From: Bicyclus anynana
Taxonomy: Eukaryota; Arthropoda; Insecta; Lepidoptera; Nymphalidae
Reading direction: 5' to 3'
DNA length: 64,000 bases
NCBI RefSeq assembly: GCF_947172395.1
Contig: NC_069093.1
Coordinates: forward strand, 7,165,561-7,229,560
The notes beneath the pieces are model-generated. The model saw nothing but the letters and a program-made list of their open reading frames with translations. It was not told the origin of the DNA and ran no database searches. Position numbers and translations under genes: made by a program. The stretch's first letter is position 1; every line of letters starts with the position of its first letter. Of the stretch, positions 22,398-34,075 are shown piece by piece.

Positions 22398-23125
22398 AAA
22401 AGGAGATGGTCCATTTCAGGTCCACTCTTGTACCTCGTATCATTAAAATTTAAAAAATAAAGGGATCTTATTAAAATTTATTAAAGTGAATAAATGTAAC
22501 TAAATAAAAAGAAAAATTAAATTAAAACCCAAGTTTTTGAGTTATATCAAGATGGCACCCTTAAAGCAACTATGACATAACAATTGACAGCAAACGTCAA
22601 ATCGATTACTCCATTGACAACGTCATCGATCCGCCATTATCTCTTCTCTCTACTATATAAAAATAAGTCGGGTTTTCCTTCCTGACGCTATAACTCCAGA
22701 ACGCACGAACCGATTTCCACGATTTTGCATTCGTTGGAAAGGTATCGGGCTCCGTGAGGTTTATAGCAAAGAAAATTCAGGAAAAATTTCAACGTAGGGT
22801 AGGGGTAGGTTAAGGGTAGGCTAGCGGTAGGGTAGGGGTAGGGTAAAGGTAGGGTAGGGGTAGGGTAGGGTAGGGGTAGGGTAGGGGTAGGGTCGGGGTA
22901 GTTGAAAGTTTACATCGAGTTTCACGCGGACGAAGTCGCGGGCGTCCGCTAGTTACTCATATTAGTGTTGCATATCTTGGGAGATACTGAATATTATTTC
23001 GAAATAATTAAAGTAAATTCGTAGATTTGTATAATCAAAAATAGTTAAAAAAAATATTTTCTTTTATTTCCGCTAGGGTACAATGACTGGACCTGGGCTA
23101 CATACAATTATGGACCATCTCCTTT
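22398..23125 (-). mobile_element. TIR element O, copy split by a Helitron
   Basis: Inverted ends AAAGGAGATGGTCCAT and ATGGACCATCTCCTTT. Without the insert at 22640-22952 it is 415 bp, close to the 427 bp of the copy at 4384-4810, to which it is the reverse complement. Confidence 0.8.
22640..22952 (+). mobile_element. HelF Helitron-like element with TAGGG array, exact boundaries
   Basis: It runs from TCTCTTCTCTCTACTATATA to GCGGGCGTCCGCTAG between a host A (22639) and T (22953). Element O at 4384-4810 has the same site without the insert. The interior has a TAGGGTAGGGG array at about 22795-22905. The 3' hairpin GCGGACG/CGTCCGC sits directly before TAG. Confidence 0.92.
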
Positions 23126-23515
23126 ATATAATTTTACAAGATATTTATCTATTGTACAAAAGTGTTAAAATAATTTGTTTTATACATATGATAACCGATA
23201 TTCTTCATCACGGGTGGTACGAGTCTACGAAATCTCCGTGTACCTTATATATGCGTACCTAAGTATGTATAACCTTTCCACTCGGTAAAACTTTCATTCA
23301 ACTTTTCATAAATCGATTTTCTTTTCACAGATAAGTATATGGAACGTCGAAACCAGTCCTTGTCCAGTCAGCTCTATAAAGTTAAACCCATATGAAATTG
23401 AACGATTCTATCTTCAGTCCGAATATTTTCTGCTTTTAAGTCTTAACCCTCATACTGTTTAACTTAAATAGGATTTCTATTACATCACTATTTTAGAATC
23501 TATATAGGTAATTAA
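23126..23515. other. No recognisable feature
   Basis: No coding or repeat signal identified. Confidence 0.4.
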
Positions 23516-23757
23516 CTAGTGGACGCCCGCGACTTCATCCGCGTGGAATTCAGTTTTACGCAAATCTCGCAAAAACATGGTTTTTTTCGGGATAGAAGGT
23601 AGCCTATTATGTTGATCCCGGGTATTATCTATCTTTGTTTTTATTTTAGCCTAATCAGTTCTGTACTTGTGGCGTTAAAGTATTAAAAATTAAACATCCA
23701 AACATACATGAAACAAACATCCATACAAACTTTCGCGTTTATAATATTAGTAGTAAG
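23516..23757 (-). mobile_element. HelA Helitron-like element
   Basis: CTAGTGGACGCCCGCGACTT at the 3' end after an A. Near full body to TTTCGCGTTTATAATATTAG at the 5' end. Confidence 0.85.
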
Positions 23758-24128
23758 TTTTGTCTGTATGTAACATTAATTATATAGATGTTACACATAT
23801 CCAGAAAAAACTTAATCTTATATCTGGGACACCTATCTCGTGTAGGTACGACATGTTATTATTTTGAAATATTTGAAAATATTGCTTACCAGCAATATTG
23901 TAAAATTTATAAAAATATTTTAAAAAACCTTAAAGACCACGAATTATGCACATTCAATACCTTACAGCGCCTGGTCCGGTAAATCTCATATTGATTTGTT
24001 TTCTACAAATATTTCATTTTTCATTTGAAGTTTCCATTGTCGCAAAAATATCGTAATAAAAAGTAGACTGAATAGACCAAAACTATAGATACGAGTACCT
24101 AATGATATTCTATCCTACCTATCTGAGG
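23758..24128. other. No recognisable feature
   Basis: No repeat identified. A 64-codon frame at 23788-23982 is AT-rich with no motif. Confidence 0.4.
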
Positions 24129-24302
24129 GCCTAGTGGCAGTTTGATACTGTTGCTATCGCGTTAACGTAGACGCGAATTTCTAAGGAATCGAAACAGCGC
24201 CGTCTAGTGGCACTACTGCACAACTGTTTCAATTCCATATAAATTCGCGTTTACGTTAACACGATAGTAACAGTATGAAAATTGAAAACTCCCACTATCG
24301 GC
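24129..24302. mobile_element. MITE P, copy 2
   Basis: Long foldback closely matching 9862-10025, with arms including ATCGCGTTAACGTAGACGCG and CGCGTTTACGTTAACACGAT. The central ACAGCGCCGTCTAGTGGCAC is the non-palindromic part. Confidence 0.8.
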
Positions 24303-24404
24303 TAATATTCCTTCAGATCTCTTTAACCTTCTTGGAGTTGTCTACATATTGATACTAATACGGATGTGTTTACACAAAGATAAGTAAGTGTAGTAAATAA
24401 TTAA

Positions 24405-24569
24405 TAACATTAAAAATCTTTCTTTGGATCTCCTGAACTGATTTTGAAAATTATTTTACCACTGGAACGTCACTTTATTTTTATTATACCATAGGCTATG
24501 TCCCCGTAGTCTCACGAGAACGGGAACTACGCGGGTGAAACCGCGAGGCGTTCGGCTGTAGTTAAATAA
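24405..24569 (+). mobile_element. HelC-like Helitron remnant
   Basis: GATTTTGAAAATTATTTTAC, ATAGGCTATGTCCCCGTAGT and CGCGGGTGAAACCGCGAGGC are family landmarks. The terminus is degraded to TCGGCTGTAGT. Confidence 0.65.
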
Positions 24570-24947
24570 TTCCCTTATCTACATAACTCAGGCTCTGGCA
24601 ATATATATGTAACAAAGGGTTAAAACGTTTGATAAGTCCAGAACTATCCAATTCCAATAATGGCCCGAGTTATCATTCGAATGTCCAAAAGGGAATCCGT
24701 CGGGAACTTTCAAGTTGTATCATTTGAAATTGGAATATTCCAGCTCGGGGAATACCTGACAGAATGTAATGGATGTACCACGGTGAAGAAAAATGTGCGT
24801 CTACCTCTTTTCGACTTTTTTTCGAAAATTAACCAAATGAAAAAATCTTTAGGGTCAGGTAAGTACGTAGTGAAACTTTTTTCTTCTAGTTCACCATTTA
24901 TCTAATCTCGTGTCATAGTACTCCAATTATGAAATTAAAAAATATAA
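24570..24947. other. Unassigned, holds an 81-codon frame
   Basis: The plus frame 24660-24905 has no domain I recognise. A donor-like CAGGTAAGTA at about 24857 lies inside it, but no paired acceptor or continuing exon is apparent, so I do not call a gene. Confidence 0.3.
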
Positions 24948-25215
24948 AATCAAAATCAAAATTCATTTATTTCAAGTAGGCTCAATTTACAAGCACTTTT
25001 GACACGTCAGTTGACTATTTGTAATGATTCTACCACTGGTTCGGAAGGCAGGTTCTGCTGAGAAGATACCGGCAAGAAACTCAACAGTTGCTCTTTTGAA
25101 ATGAAAGTCATACAGTACTATAATTTACAATTGATAACAATTACAATTTCTTATAGTTTTACTTCCTGTGTGAAGGTGGAAGCTGATCCAATAATTTCAA
25201 TCCAATCAAATATAT
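24948..25215 (-). mobile_element. LINE-G 3' tail
   Basis: On the minus strand it ends CTACTTGAAATAAATGAATT then TTGATTTTGATTTT. It shares GTGCTTGTAAATTGAGCC with 15478-15830 and 28476-28560. Upstream, AACCTGCCTTCCGAACCAGT and GTTTCTTGCCGGTATCTTCT are 3' UTR. Confidence 0.65.
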
Positions 25216-25394
25216 TATAATGGCATAGATTATTCACGTGCATACCATAAATAAATAAAAAAAATACATTTTAACACTGTTCTTTGTATGAAAAGTGTGA
25301 CATAATATAACTTTTTTACTATTATAGCACAGTTAGAGATCTGGGCTCTTGATTTTTAAACAATGTTTTTGTTTATTTTAAAAATTCAAGTTGC

Positions 25395-25491
25395 TATTGG
25401 TTGGTACTTTTTATCCTGAAAAAATCTGTCCTTCCCGCAAGCTTTGTAAAAAATTTAATTTCACATTGTCGAAGACGCGGGCGTCCGCTAG
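25395..25491 (+). mobile_element. HelA 3' part
   Basis: TACTTTTTATCCTGAAAAAA through GAAGACGCGGGCGTCCGCTAG-type end (last bases GTCCGCTAG) followed by T. 5'-truncated. Confidence 0.75.
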
Positions 25492-26529
25492 TTGCAAGTA
25501 TAATCTTTAAGATCTTCGATTGAACATTTAAAATTCAATTTCATTTATAGCTTTGTTTGTTTCTAAATAAATTATGCGTACAATTTTGTATATCAAGCAA
25601 TGTCCATAAGTCACAATTAATAACGCTACATCACATGTAAACGACAAGTTATGGGATAGTGTTATGATGTTATTAATGTGTTATAGTATCGTTACTTAAG
25701 AATTTACGAGGATCTTGCGAATTGGGTCACATGCTGAAATTCTAATAACTACAATGTATGTTTATTAGTTCAGTACACTAAAGATTATTTCAATCGCTCT
25801 TTATTACGATGAAATAATAGATTGAGTGGCTGTGATTATCGGATTTTCGTGATTTTATAAAAACTATGTTTCTCATATCTAAAATACCTACGTAGATCCG
25901 TTCAGCGGTTAGGAAGATAGGTTATAATAGTACATTATGATATAAGTGCGGTAAGTTGAAAATTACAGCCGAGGCGATATTGCAAGCTCAAGCCAAAGGC
26001 GAAGGAAGCGGAGGCTGTAATTATCAAAGCGCACGTATGTCATATGACGTTTTATTACACATTTGCGAGGAAACACACTTTTAACACACTTTCTGAAAAC
26101 TAATTTGCATCTTTGCCTGTTTTCCATAAGATGACATTTTGATATGCTTGTCATTTTTGCACAGATATAACGTGGGCAACCATATACCAACCATAAACCA
26201 ACCCATTTGTTTTTTTTTTTAGACAAAGGCACCAAAAACAGCCAGTATTACTAATAAAGTAAATTAATATTTTCGTGTTTCTGATACAGATAAATTGTTG
26301 ACATTTATTGTCAAAATTATTAAAATTAAAAAATTTAATGGCTTTTTATTATATTTTATCTCACATAGGTAGTTAATTTTATTCATAAAATTTTGAGCAC
26401 TTTTCTGACATAAAAACTCTTTGCCAAGATTTAAAAAAAGTACCGTTAGTTTAGACGGATGATAAAGATTTTACGTTTTACATTACGGCACGTGTGCATT
26501 TTACTGTACATTACGGCACTTGTGCGTAA
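25492..26529. other. No confident feature
   Basis: At 25963-26235 a minus-strand frame of 90 codons has no recognisable domain and ends in A-rich sequence, perhaps an old repeat. A short internal repeat (CATTACGGCAC twice) lies at 26482-26520. Nothing else identified. Confidence 0.35.
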
Positions 26530-26895
26530 TGAGATACATTACAATATTGAAATTGGTGTAATAAGCGAAAAACATAACCCTGAGACGAATATCTTATCAT
26601 TCCATGGATTCACCGTGCGGGTGCCAGGTCCATCGCGTGGTAGAGAGAAAAACTCCGAGCAGAATCCTGAACTTGTGACTACAGGATGTAGGGTTAAGGA
26701 ATTCCTTGAAGATCGATCAGCACTTCCCGTTCTCAGCTCGTGTTGTTCTCCCTGCCTAGCCAAATTTGGTAAGGTCCCATTAGAGCAGCTTTGGATACTC
26801 GTTCTAATATAGAACTAGCTGCACTTCTAGAGAGGCCAAGGTCTTTAAGTTACAGAGAGATTTTGCTGGTAATCCTCTCGCACCTACTTCTACGG
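26530..26895 (-). mobile_element. R4-like LINE, C-terminal remnant, copy 1
   Basis: On the minus strand it matches 48194-48640. It keeps SLYAVEVGARGLPAKSL, then a 4-nt deletion breaks the frame. Further on, YQIWLGREN with the Trp intact is followed by a stop. The VEVGARG motif followed by a helical segment is typical of the extreme C terminus of R4/Dong- or NeSL-type elements, as I remember them. Confidence 0.6.
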
Positions 26896-27179
26896 CATAC
26901 AGACTAACAGTCGGGTACAAAGATCGTATTTTAGACAAAATATATTAATCATACAACTACGTTCCACGACAAACCGCAATAGCCTCGTGAAACAAAGGCA
27001 TTCCTGTTATATTCAACCACTATGGCTGGAAAATTGCGGTACTCGTCGCGTCTTTATCATTTCATAAAATTATCTTCTAAAGAAAACATTCACGCTATTC
27101 GTTACAAAAAGCAATAATTAATTAAAGGGTTAATTTATTTTGCCTATTGTTAAAGTATTGTTAGAAAGGTGTGGTCATT

Positions 27180-27488
27180 GGTCGTCGTTATCAACCCATA
27201 AACGGCTCACTGCTGAGCTCGAGTCTCCTCTCAGAATGAGAGGGGTTAGGCCAATAGTCCACCACGCTGGCAAAATGCGGATTGGCAGACTTCACACAAG
27301 CAGAGAATTAAAAAATTCTCTAGCGTGCAGGTTTCCTCACGATGTTTTCCTTCACCGTTTGAGACACGTGATATTTAATTTCTTAAAATGCACACAACTG
27401 AAAAGTTGAGGGTGCATGCCCCGGACCGAATTCGAACCCACACCCTCCGGAATTGGAGGCAGAGGTCATATCCACTGGGCTATCACGT
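27180..27488 (-). mobile_element. SINE-B, near full length
   Basis: Minus-strand head GATAGCCCAGTGGATATGAC and GGGTTCGAATTC, body ATATCACGTGTCTCAAACGG, tail GAGGAGACTCGAGCTCAGCA. Well preserved. Confidence 0.87.
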
Positions 27489-27566
27489 CTTGGTCATTGG
27501 TATATCCATATATTAATAAAGGCTTTATCAACTGAGGCGTCAGGCGAACATTCATATCCGTGTCTC

Positions 27567-27600
27567 ATAATTCAAAAATTCAAAATTCGTTTATTCCGTA
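27567..27600 (-). mobile_element. LINE-G tail fragment
   Basis: TTCAAAAATTCAAAATTCGT is the simple tail of the LINE-G family, cut off by the Helitron that follows. Confidence 0.5.
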
Positions 27601-27604
27601 AGCA

Positions 27605-27717
27605 ATCTTTACTAATATTATAAAGAGGTAATTTGTTAGAAAGCCACGTTATTTGTGAGTGTTACAGGCTATAATATATCTCCGTGTTCTCACAGGAACA
27701 GGAACTGCGCGGGTGAC
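27605..27717 (+). mobile_element. HelC Helitron-like element
   Basis: TTACTAATATTATAAAGAGG to GCGGGTGACACGGCGGCG, with GAAAGCCACGTTATTTGTGA between. The terminal CTAG is lost. Confidence 0.75.
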
Positions 27718-27724
27718 ACGGCGG

Positions 27725-28053
27725 CGTGGAGAGACAGACAGACAAAAATCGAAAAAAAATATTTTTAGCTTCAGTATCTAATAAATAATGTCCCCCAACA
27801 AAAAAAATTCAAAATAGCTTCAATGTACAGAATGTTCAGAATACCTGTTACAGTTTTAGATGTATTTAGATAGATGGCGCTAGTTAAGCCACGGTAACTG
27901 TTTGGTGTTACAAATGGTATAAGTAAAATTTCAAATTGCGAATTAATGTGTAGTTTTTTTAGAATTTGTGCAGTTCTATTATAAGTATAGAAGTATAGAT
28001 AGATATATATAGAAGAAGTATAGATATAGAAGATATATAGATAGATATAGAAG
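27725..28053 (-). mobile_element. HelE Helitron-like remnant with TAGA microsatellite
   Basis: It shares AGACAGACAGACAAAAATCG, TTTTTAGCTTCAGTATC and TGTTTGGTGTTACAAATGGT with 44084-45690 and 51241-51806. The right edge runs into TATAGA/GATATA simple repeats (27983-28053). The 113-codon minus frame here is repeat-derived. Confidence 0.75.
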
Positions 28054-28475
28054 ACAAAATATACGTCACAGAAGGCATTCGTGTGTGCAGTATCGATTTC
28101 TTTGTTATTCAATACATAGTACGGAGCATCACTCTATCCTGCTCAGTTCTCTATATACCAGCAATATTTTACTACCGGTCATAAATTCCATGCACCATGA
28201 CATTTACGATTCTTTTAAAGATAATAGGCAAAGCAAGGTTTAGATATAAATTTGGATGGAGAGGATACTGAAATGACACAATAATACATACTTACTAACT
28301 TAAAAACATTCTGATTTGCCTTTGTATGAAGCATAGATTTAAAAGATGGTATGAACCTAATTTCGAAAATAAAGTTGTTTTACAATAACTCCAAATAATC
28401 TCGTTTTCTCGTCTTTTCCGAGATAAAACAAGTTACGTTACAGTATAAAGCGAGCTTTATTTAGCTTCATTCGCC
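28054..28475. other. No recognisable feature
   Basis: No coding or repeat signal identified. Confidence 0.4.
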
Positions 28476-28560
28476 ACTAAGTAAAATTCAAAATTCAAAA
28501 TTCAAAATTCATTTATTTCAAGTAGGCTCAGTTTACAAGCACTTTTGACACGTCAAGTAA
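28476..28560 (-). mobile_element. LINE-G 3' terminus
   Basis: AAAATTC repeats, then ATTTATTTCAAGTAGGCTCA and ACAAGCACTTTTGACACGTC, which is the last part of LINE-G read backwards. Confidence 0.65.
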
Positions 28561-28974
28561 GATAGTGTTTCCTTGTTAGATACCGCTTAAAATACCATTG
28601 AAATGTGGATTTAATAATTTTCTGACTATGGGGCTATAGATTAATAAAATATTAAATAATAAACATTAATGAGATTGTGTATAAAGTGTCCACGAAACAA
28701 AATTGGTTGTAAAAATTATTGGAAAATGCCAAACGGCCATTAGCGATAATTTAATGACGTAATTATGGAAAATAACCGTTTAAACGCCCGAATGGATTGG
28801 CATCGGATGAAAAAGACTCTTAAACCATGACATACGCTTACAATAAGTGCATCGATCCGATAAATTTCGATTGTTAAATCTCATATCCGATAATATGAGT
28901 AGTTTCAGAAATTTTTTACAGCAATATGAGATTAATTTAATTGTATTTTTAACACACGATGAATATCATTGAAT
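28561..28974. other. No recognisable feature
   Basis: No coding or repeat signal identified. Confidence 0.4.
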
Positions 28975-29310
28975 ACGTGGCCTACTGGATATGACCTCTG
29001 CCTTTATTTCGGAGGGCGAAATTCCGAATCCGGTCCGGGGCATTCACCTTCAATTTTTCAGTTAGGTAATTGTATATGCTTGTGCATTTAAATTTAAATA
29101 TCGCGTGTCTCAAACAGTGAAGGAAAAACATCGTCAGGAAACCTGAAAATTTGCTTAGTTCTCTACGTGTGTGAAGTCTGCCAATCCCCATTTAGCCAGC
29201 GAGGTGGACTATTAACCTAAGCCCTCTAATTCTCCCCTAAGCCCCCTAAGTCTTCGATAGGAGACTCGTGTTCAGCGGTGAGCCGAGTATGGGTTGTTAA
29301 TGATGAAATA
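28975..29310 (+). mobile_element. SINE-B, full length but diverged
   Basis: Head GTGGCCTACTGGATATGACC, a box-B region damaged to AATTCCGAATCC, body ATATCGCGTGTCTCAAACAG, tail GTTCAGCGGTGAGCCGAGTA then TGATGA. An insertion in the tail (CTAAGCCCCCTAAG) is private. Confidence 0.8.
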
Positions 29311-29462
29311 TCATTATCAACTTATAAATAAAAAGTTGACTTTAACTCGTAAGGATAACTTTTAGCTTATTAGTTTAAAGAAAGAAAGAAAAAGACAATA
29401 TTGAATATTGAATGAAACCTATGGGCGGGTGGTCTGGGCGGTCGGTTACTTAAAAAATAATC
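29311..29462 (+). repeat. Short AAAG run and unassigned sequence
   Basis: AAAGAAAGAAAGAAAAAGA at about 29378-29396. Nothing else identified. Confidence 0.4.
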
Positions 29463-29540
29463 GTTTCGGCTGAAAAACGGCCGAAACCGAAACTGAGGCT
29501 GAAGCTAAAATTCGGTTTCGGTTTCGGCCGGAAAACCGGC
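29463..29540. repeat. TTTCGG-type palindromic minisatellite
   Basis: CGGCCGAAACCGAAACTGAG and TTCGGTTTCGGTTTCGGCC are imperfect inverted arrays of a 6-bp unit. Confidence 0.7.
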
Positions 29541-29639
29541 TTGGTCGAACAGTATCAATAAGTTTAATGTAAGATATTCACTTTAAGTACAGCTGCCCCC
29601 CCTAGATACTAAATACAGGATTGTACTGTATTGTATTGT

Positions 29640-29750
29640 AGTCCTCAAACCCGCATTGGAAGAGCGTAGTGGGCCAAAGCTCCATATTTTTCCTATAAAA
29701 AGAGGCTTGATTATTGAGTAGGCCGTTAAAATAGGCTGATAATGATGACT
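29640..29750 (+). mobile_element. LINE-E 3' tail
   Basis: AAACCCGCATTGGAAGAGCG to AATAGGCTGATAATGATGAC. It is colinear with the SINE-B tail (CCGCATTGGGCCAGCGTGGT ... GGTTGATAATGATGA). Confidence 0.6.
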
Positions 29751-29989
29751 AGTAAGGTGTTACATACAAAAATCAACCTATATTTATCTGTAAGGGCCCT
29801 AACCTTAGATAAACGGACTTCCAACCCCAATTACATCAGTGACATGTCCCTACGTTGCTAATGACAGCCTGCCATGTAACATCCCGACGCTATTCATATG
29901 TCCTGTTCATATAATAATATCTTTTAATAGCAGCTCGCCAGTTATTATTATTTATTATCTTGTTAATCTAGTGTATTCGGTAAGTGGTT

Positions 29990-30171
29990 ATAGTACATCG
30001 TACCGGAACGCTTGGTTGTACGTCTTTGCCGGTAAGGTGGTAGCTAGCCACGGCCGAAGCCTCCCACCAGCCAGACCTGGACCAATTCAGACAAAATCAA
30101 TCAGTCCAGCTGGGAATCGAACCCAGGACCTCCGTCTTGTACATCCACCGCGCATACCACTGCGCCTCGGA
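29990..30171 (-). mobile_element. SINE-A with intact head, 3'-truncated
   Basis: The right end carries the reversed head, with box B inside GGGAATCGAACCCAGGACCT and box A inside CATACCACTGCGCCTCGGAG. The body ends near the CATCGTACCGGAACGCTTGG block. Confidence 0.85.
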
Positions 30172-30271
30172 GTCCGTCTAAAACTTAAACACGGAGTAAA
30201 CTTAAACACTGAAACACGAAGTCTTAACACCTACTTCTGGGAAGAACTCGGAAGATTTTCTCTGTTTAAAG

Positions 30272-30482
30272 ACGATGGTTTTACATTCATCATTATCAGC
30301 CGATGGACGTCCACAGCTTCATGGACACAGGTCTATGGACTTCCTAAAACCACGGTCTCAAGCCGCCAGCATCCAGTGGGTTCCTGCAACCCGCTGGATA
30401 CAGGAACCCGCGTCCACGATCCATCTCGTCGTTCATCGGGGGGTTGACCTACGGGGTCGTCATTCCAGCACCTTGGGCCACA
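30272..30482 (-). mobile_element. RTE-like LINE 3' end
   Basis: On the minus strand it ends GTGGACGTCCATCGGCTGATAATG-like (WTSIG then stop). Upstream KVLE and RWMLAA-type fragments are out of frame. The long plus-strand frame 29839-30447 merely crosses this and the preceding SINE. Confidence 0.7.
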
Positions 30483-31282
30483 ACGTCCATCAGCTCTTCG
30501 AACTATGTGCCCTGCTCATTGCCACTTCAACTTCGCGACTCGCCTAGCTATTTCTCTGCTCATTGCCAATCGCGACTCACCGAGCCATGTCGGTGACTTT
30601 TTTTTTTCTGTGGTTACCCCAATTTCATCATTCACTTAGTCCTATATTAAACATACAATTGCACCTGATAGGTCGTCAATAATACATAATGTATAAATGT
30701 ATTTAGATTTTATCTAAACTCACGTCCGTTTTCATTTCATATTAATCATATGCCACACAACATCGCTACCCATCATTATATCGACAAATTACATTAGCAT
30801 CGACCCTCACTAATTTATGCCGAATAACCAGTAGGTACGTATGGTAATATTAGTACATGCAAATTGGAATAATAGCTATGGAGTTTGTCACGAAGCTGTA
30901 TTGATAGTGACACGTTGTGGAGTGGATCAAATAGAAGCGTTATCGACGATTAGCCCGTAATGATCAAACGTCGGACGGTTTTAGCAATCAGCGATTTGAC
31001 TGTAATCGATTGCGAGCGATAGTCACACACCAAAGCACAAACACGCTTTGTATCGATAATGCTCGGTATATTTATTGATCATGGTGGCATTATAAACGAT
31101 TAATCGCGATCACTGATCGCTAAATACACGAATTAATTGAGTTATGTAATGATTTGTCTATAACTAATTACGTATCTACTTAATAAACCAAACTACGTGT
31201 ACACTTAGTAATGTAGATATAGGTATATAATTATACCTTTTTGTTATTTGCTAAAATGTTTACATTTTTAATTTGTTTCTAC
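30483..31282. other. No gene; cluster of CGAT motifs
   Basis: Positions 30935-31125 are rich in ATCGAT, CGAT and TATCGATA-like words. Nothing coding is seen. Confidence 0.35.
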
Positions 31283-31578
31283 TGGCCTGTACTCGCTAAA
31301 AAGTAGCCTATATGTTAATCCAGACTATAACCTATCTCTACTTTAAATTTCAAGTTATTCGTTTCAGTAACCGAGGTGTGAAAGAAACAAACATTCATAC
31401 CATCAAGCTCATCAGTTTTTCGCAAATCTCGGGAATCCATGGATGTTTTCGGGATGAAAAGTAGCCTATGTGTTAATCCAGAGTAAAATCTATTTCAATT
31501 CAAAATTTCATTTAAATTGCTTCAGTAGCCGCAGCGTAAAGGAGGAACAAACATACATCGACTTTATAATATTAGTGT
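31283..31578 (-). mobile_element. Dimeric HelA element, 3'-truncated
   Basis: It has the same internal joint as 10760-11119 (CATCAAGCTCATCAGTTTTT between two HelA bodies). The 5' end ACTTTATAATATTAGTGTGA is good. The leftmost 3' end is missing. Confidence 0.75.
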
Positions 31579-31685
31579 GAAGTGTTATCACACTTGCGTT
31601 GTGGACTATTGGCCTAACCCTTCTCACTCTGAGAGGAGACTCGAGCTCAGCAGTGAGCCGTATATGGGTTGATAACGACGACGAT
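31579..31685 (+). mobile_element. SINE-B tail fragment
   Basis: GTGGACTATTGGCCTAACCC to AGCAGTGAGCCGTATATGGG. It directly follows the Helitron 5' end. Confidence 0.75.
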
Positions 31686-32114
31686 AACACACTATCGTGT
31701 GATGTGATAAAATTAATCATCAGGGTTGTGCTAAAAGTAGGTATTACTTTCAGGCTTAGGTTTGGCTCCATAACCATAGAGCATAAATAGCTCTATTTGC
31801 TAAGAACAAGCAAGTTTCTACATCAACCCTTTATACGTTGGCATTTATTACTTTTTTCTTTTACGACAAATTAGAAAGGGATTGCCATACATGAACGTAA
31901 CCCATGGGTATGAATGTAATAGCTAGGTTGGCTTTGCGACTTTCCTTAAGTTTTTATGTGAGGCTGCTCGGGGAAGTTGCAACAATAGCGCCCTTTTAGG
32001 CTTTATATGCATCATAAAACTGAAAAGTACTATAAAGCCTGGTAGCGGTTTGGTAACAGAGAGGTGGAATAAGTTACGTTACTTAGTATTTGCAATTTAT
32101 GCTCTACAATCTAC
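31686..32114. other. No recognisable feature
   Basis: No coding or repeat signal identified. Confidence 0.4.
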
Positions 32115-32235
32115 ATTCATCACCATCAGCCTATTTTTAGCGGGTCACTAAAAAGCAGGCCTTCTTATAGCAGATGGAATATGGAGTTCAGGCCCACAAC
32201 GCTGCTCCATTGAGAGTTAACGGGCTTAGGTGATA
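32115..32235 (-). mobile_element. LINE-E 3' tail
   Basis: CATCAGCCTATTTTTAGCGG, GGAATATGGAGTTCAGGCCC and CAACGCTGCTCCATTGAGAG match the family in reverse. Confidence 0.55.
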
Positions 32236-32238
32236 ATA

Positions 32239-32449
32239 TTGGAGTTTACTCCTTAAGAATCTACGCACCTTTCACCGTGCGCTGCCGCCAACAGCGTGCA
32301 TATGCGTGCATATACACGCTGTTGTCAGGCGCGCACGCTGCGGCTTGCTGTACCTGGGTTGCGCACCTTTCTCTTTTCAGGCGTGGGTAATGAAACGATC
32401 TGAAAGAGTAAACTCCATTCGTACGACGGAGCTGACACACACTTTTTTT
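32239..32449. repeat. Unclassified repeat I, copy 2
   Basis: Ends TTGGAGTTTACTCCTTAAGA and GAGTAAACTCCATTCGTACG plus GAGCTGACACACACTTTTTT. The interior, with an inverted CAGCGTG...CACGCTG pair, differs from copy 1. Confidence 0.6.
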
Positions 32450-33021
32450 ATTCATAGTCGATCAGACTTTAATGATAATGACTGAGAACAATGGCTTGAC
32501 TTAATGGTAGGAGAGCATTGGATGCTAAATTTGCAGTTACTGCCGCGTCATGGGGACCGATTAGATTTGCTAGATTAGATGATAGGAAATATAAATGATT
32601 ATGTACTTTTTACACACTGTTAGGTATGTAATTTCTGGTAGGTAACACTGCCAATTCTTTCCCAAGTTTATATTTTTACTGAGTATTTCCCAGGAGTCGA
32701 ACCACACGATCTGAATCCATATAATATAGGCTTACTTCTCAAATTTAAATAACCAATAATTAATTTTGATTGTTCCAAATAAAAGTGAGCTACGGAGGCT
32801 TTAGCGAAAATATTATCACAATATTAACTACAATGGAATTTTCGCAATTTCCCGAGGAAACACTTAATTGCCAATTTCCTTTAGAGCTATAAAATTTAAA
32901 TAACTCCGTCCCTAACCACAAAGTACATTCACTTAATCTGACGCTTACGATACAAATAAATATATTTTTAAGTACAATAAATAACAAAGGACATGTCCCA
33001 AAATGGGCCTTCATTATTTTA
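32450..33021. other. Unassigned; shared 20-bp motif
   Basis: AAAGGACATGTCCCAAAATG at 32987-33006 recurs inverted at about 33764-33784 (AAAATTGGGACATGTCCTTT). This may be the ends of one old element, but the interior gives no support. Confidence 0.3.
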
Positions 33022-33209
33022 TCTATACTAATATTATAAAGCTGAAGAGTTTGTTTGTTTGAACGCGCTAATCTCAGGAACTACCAGTCCGATTTGAAAG
33101 ATTCTTTCAGTGTTAGATAGACCATTTATTGAGGAAGGGTATAGGATATTATCCCCGTATTCCTACGGGAACGGGAACCACGCGGGTGAAACCGCGCGGC
33201 GTCAGCTAG
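33022..33209 (+). mobile_element. HelB, intact copy
   Basis: 188 bp from TCTATACTAATATTATAAAG to CGCGGCGTCAGCTAG between A (33021) and T (33210). Best preserved of the family with 38243-38438 and 59622-59816. Confidence 0.93.
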
Positions 33210-34075
33210 TAATTTATAAGCAGATCGATAGTATTTTTTATAGATAGAAGAAACAAATTGTTATTTAGAAAATAATTATCAGAATTTTTGGAACCCGCAA
33301 TAATTAAAAAATATTTTTATTGTTTTACTTCCTTGTCTACAAATTACACTGAAACTGTTCAATATAGCCAATATAATAATTGGAATTGAATCCATATCCG
33401 GTGTAACCTGTCAATGTCACGTAATATTGTCAAATGTGACACAAGTTAAAAAAAAACATTAAATCGTAGACAGAGAAGCATGAAATAAAACAGTTCCTTA
33501 TATTGCTTTAAAAACGCCTTACATGAATGCGGTTAGGCGAAGATCACTGACAATCTGTCAGGGTATGAGTTACGAGCATGTTGCCATGATAAAAAATCCA
33601 AATTAATGTCACCTACTGCAAAAAATACATTTTATACAATTAATTAAAAGAATGCGGGTTCCCAAATATTATTAATTTTAGGTTTTAAGGCCTATATTTT
33701 ATGTTCTTCTAAGATAAAAATAATTTGTTTTGCTTACTTGATACTCAGAATAAAGGCCCAGCCTCCATACAAAATTGGGACATGTCCTTTATTTAGGTAT
33801 TTCTGCGAAAAGCTGCAAAAATCCATGCGGCAACTAAAAAAATGCTTGTACGATCATTTCAGTAGCACACGTCGGGTAACAAATTTATTCGCTAGAAGCG
33901 AAATGAATTTCTTTTTCAATATATTATAATAATTTATTGCGATGTTTTTGTTTAGTACCAATTGACGGACCAACAGATATTCTATCTAAATAATCGAAAA
34001 TCATCGCTTAAACTGATCTAAGTACACTTCACAGGGCTTCACTAGAATTTATGATTATAGAAATTACACCATCTA
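33210..34075. other. No recognisable feature
   Basis: Apart from the inverted 20-bp motif near 33770, nothing identified. The 63-codon frame at 33738-33929 has no motif. Confidence 0.4.
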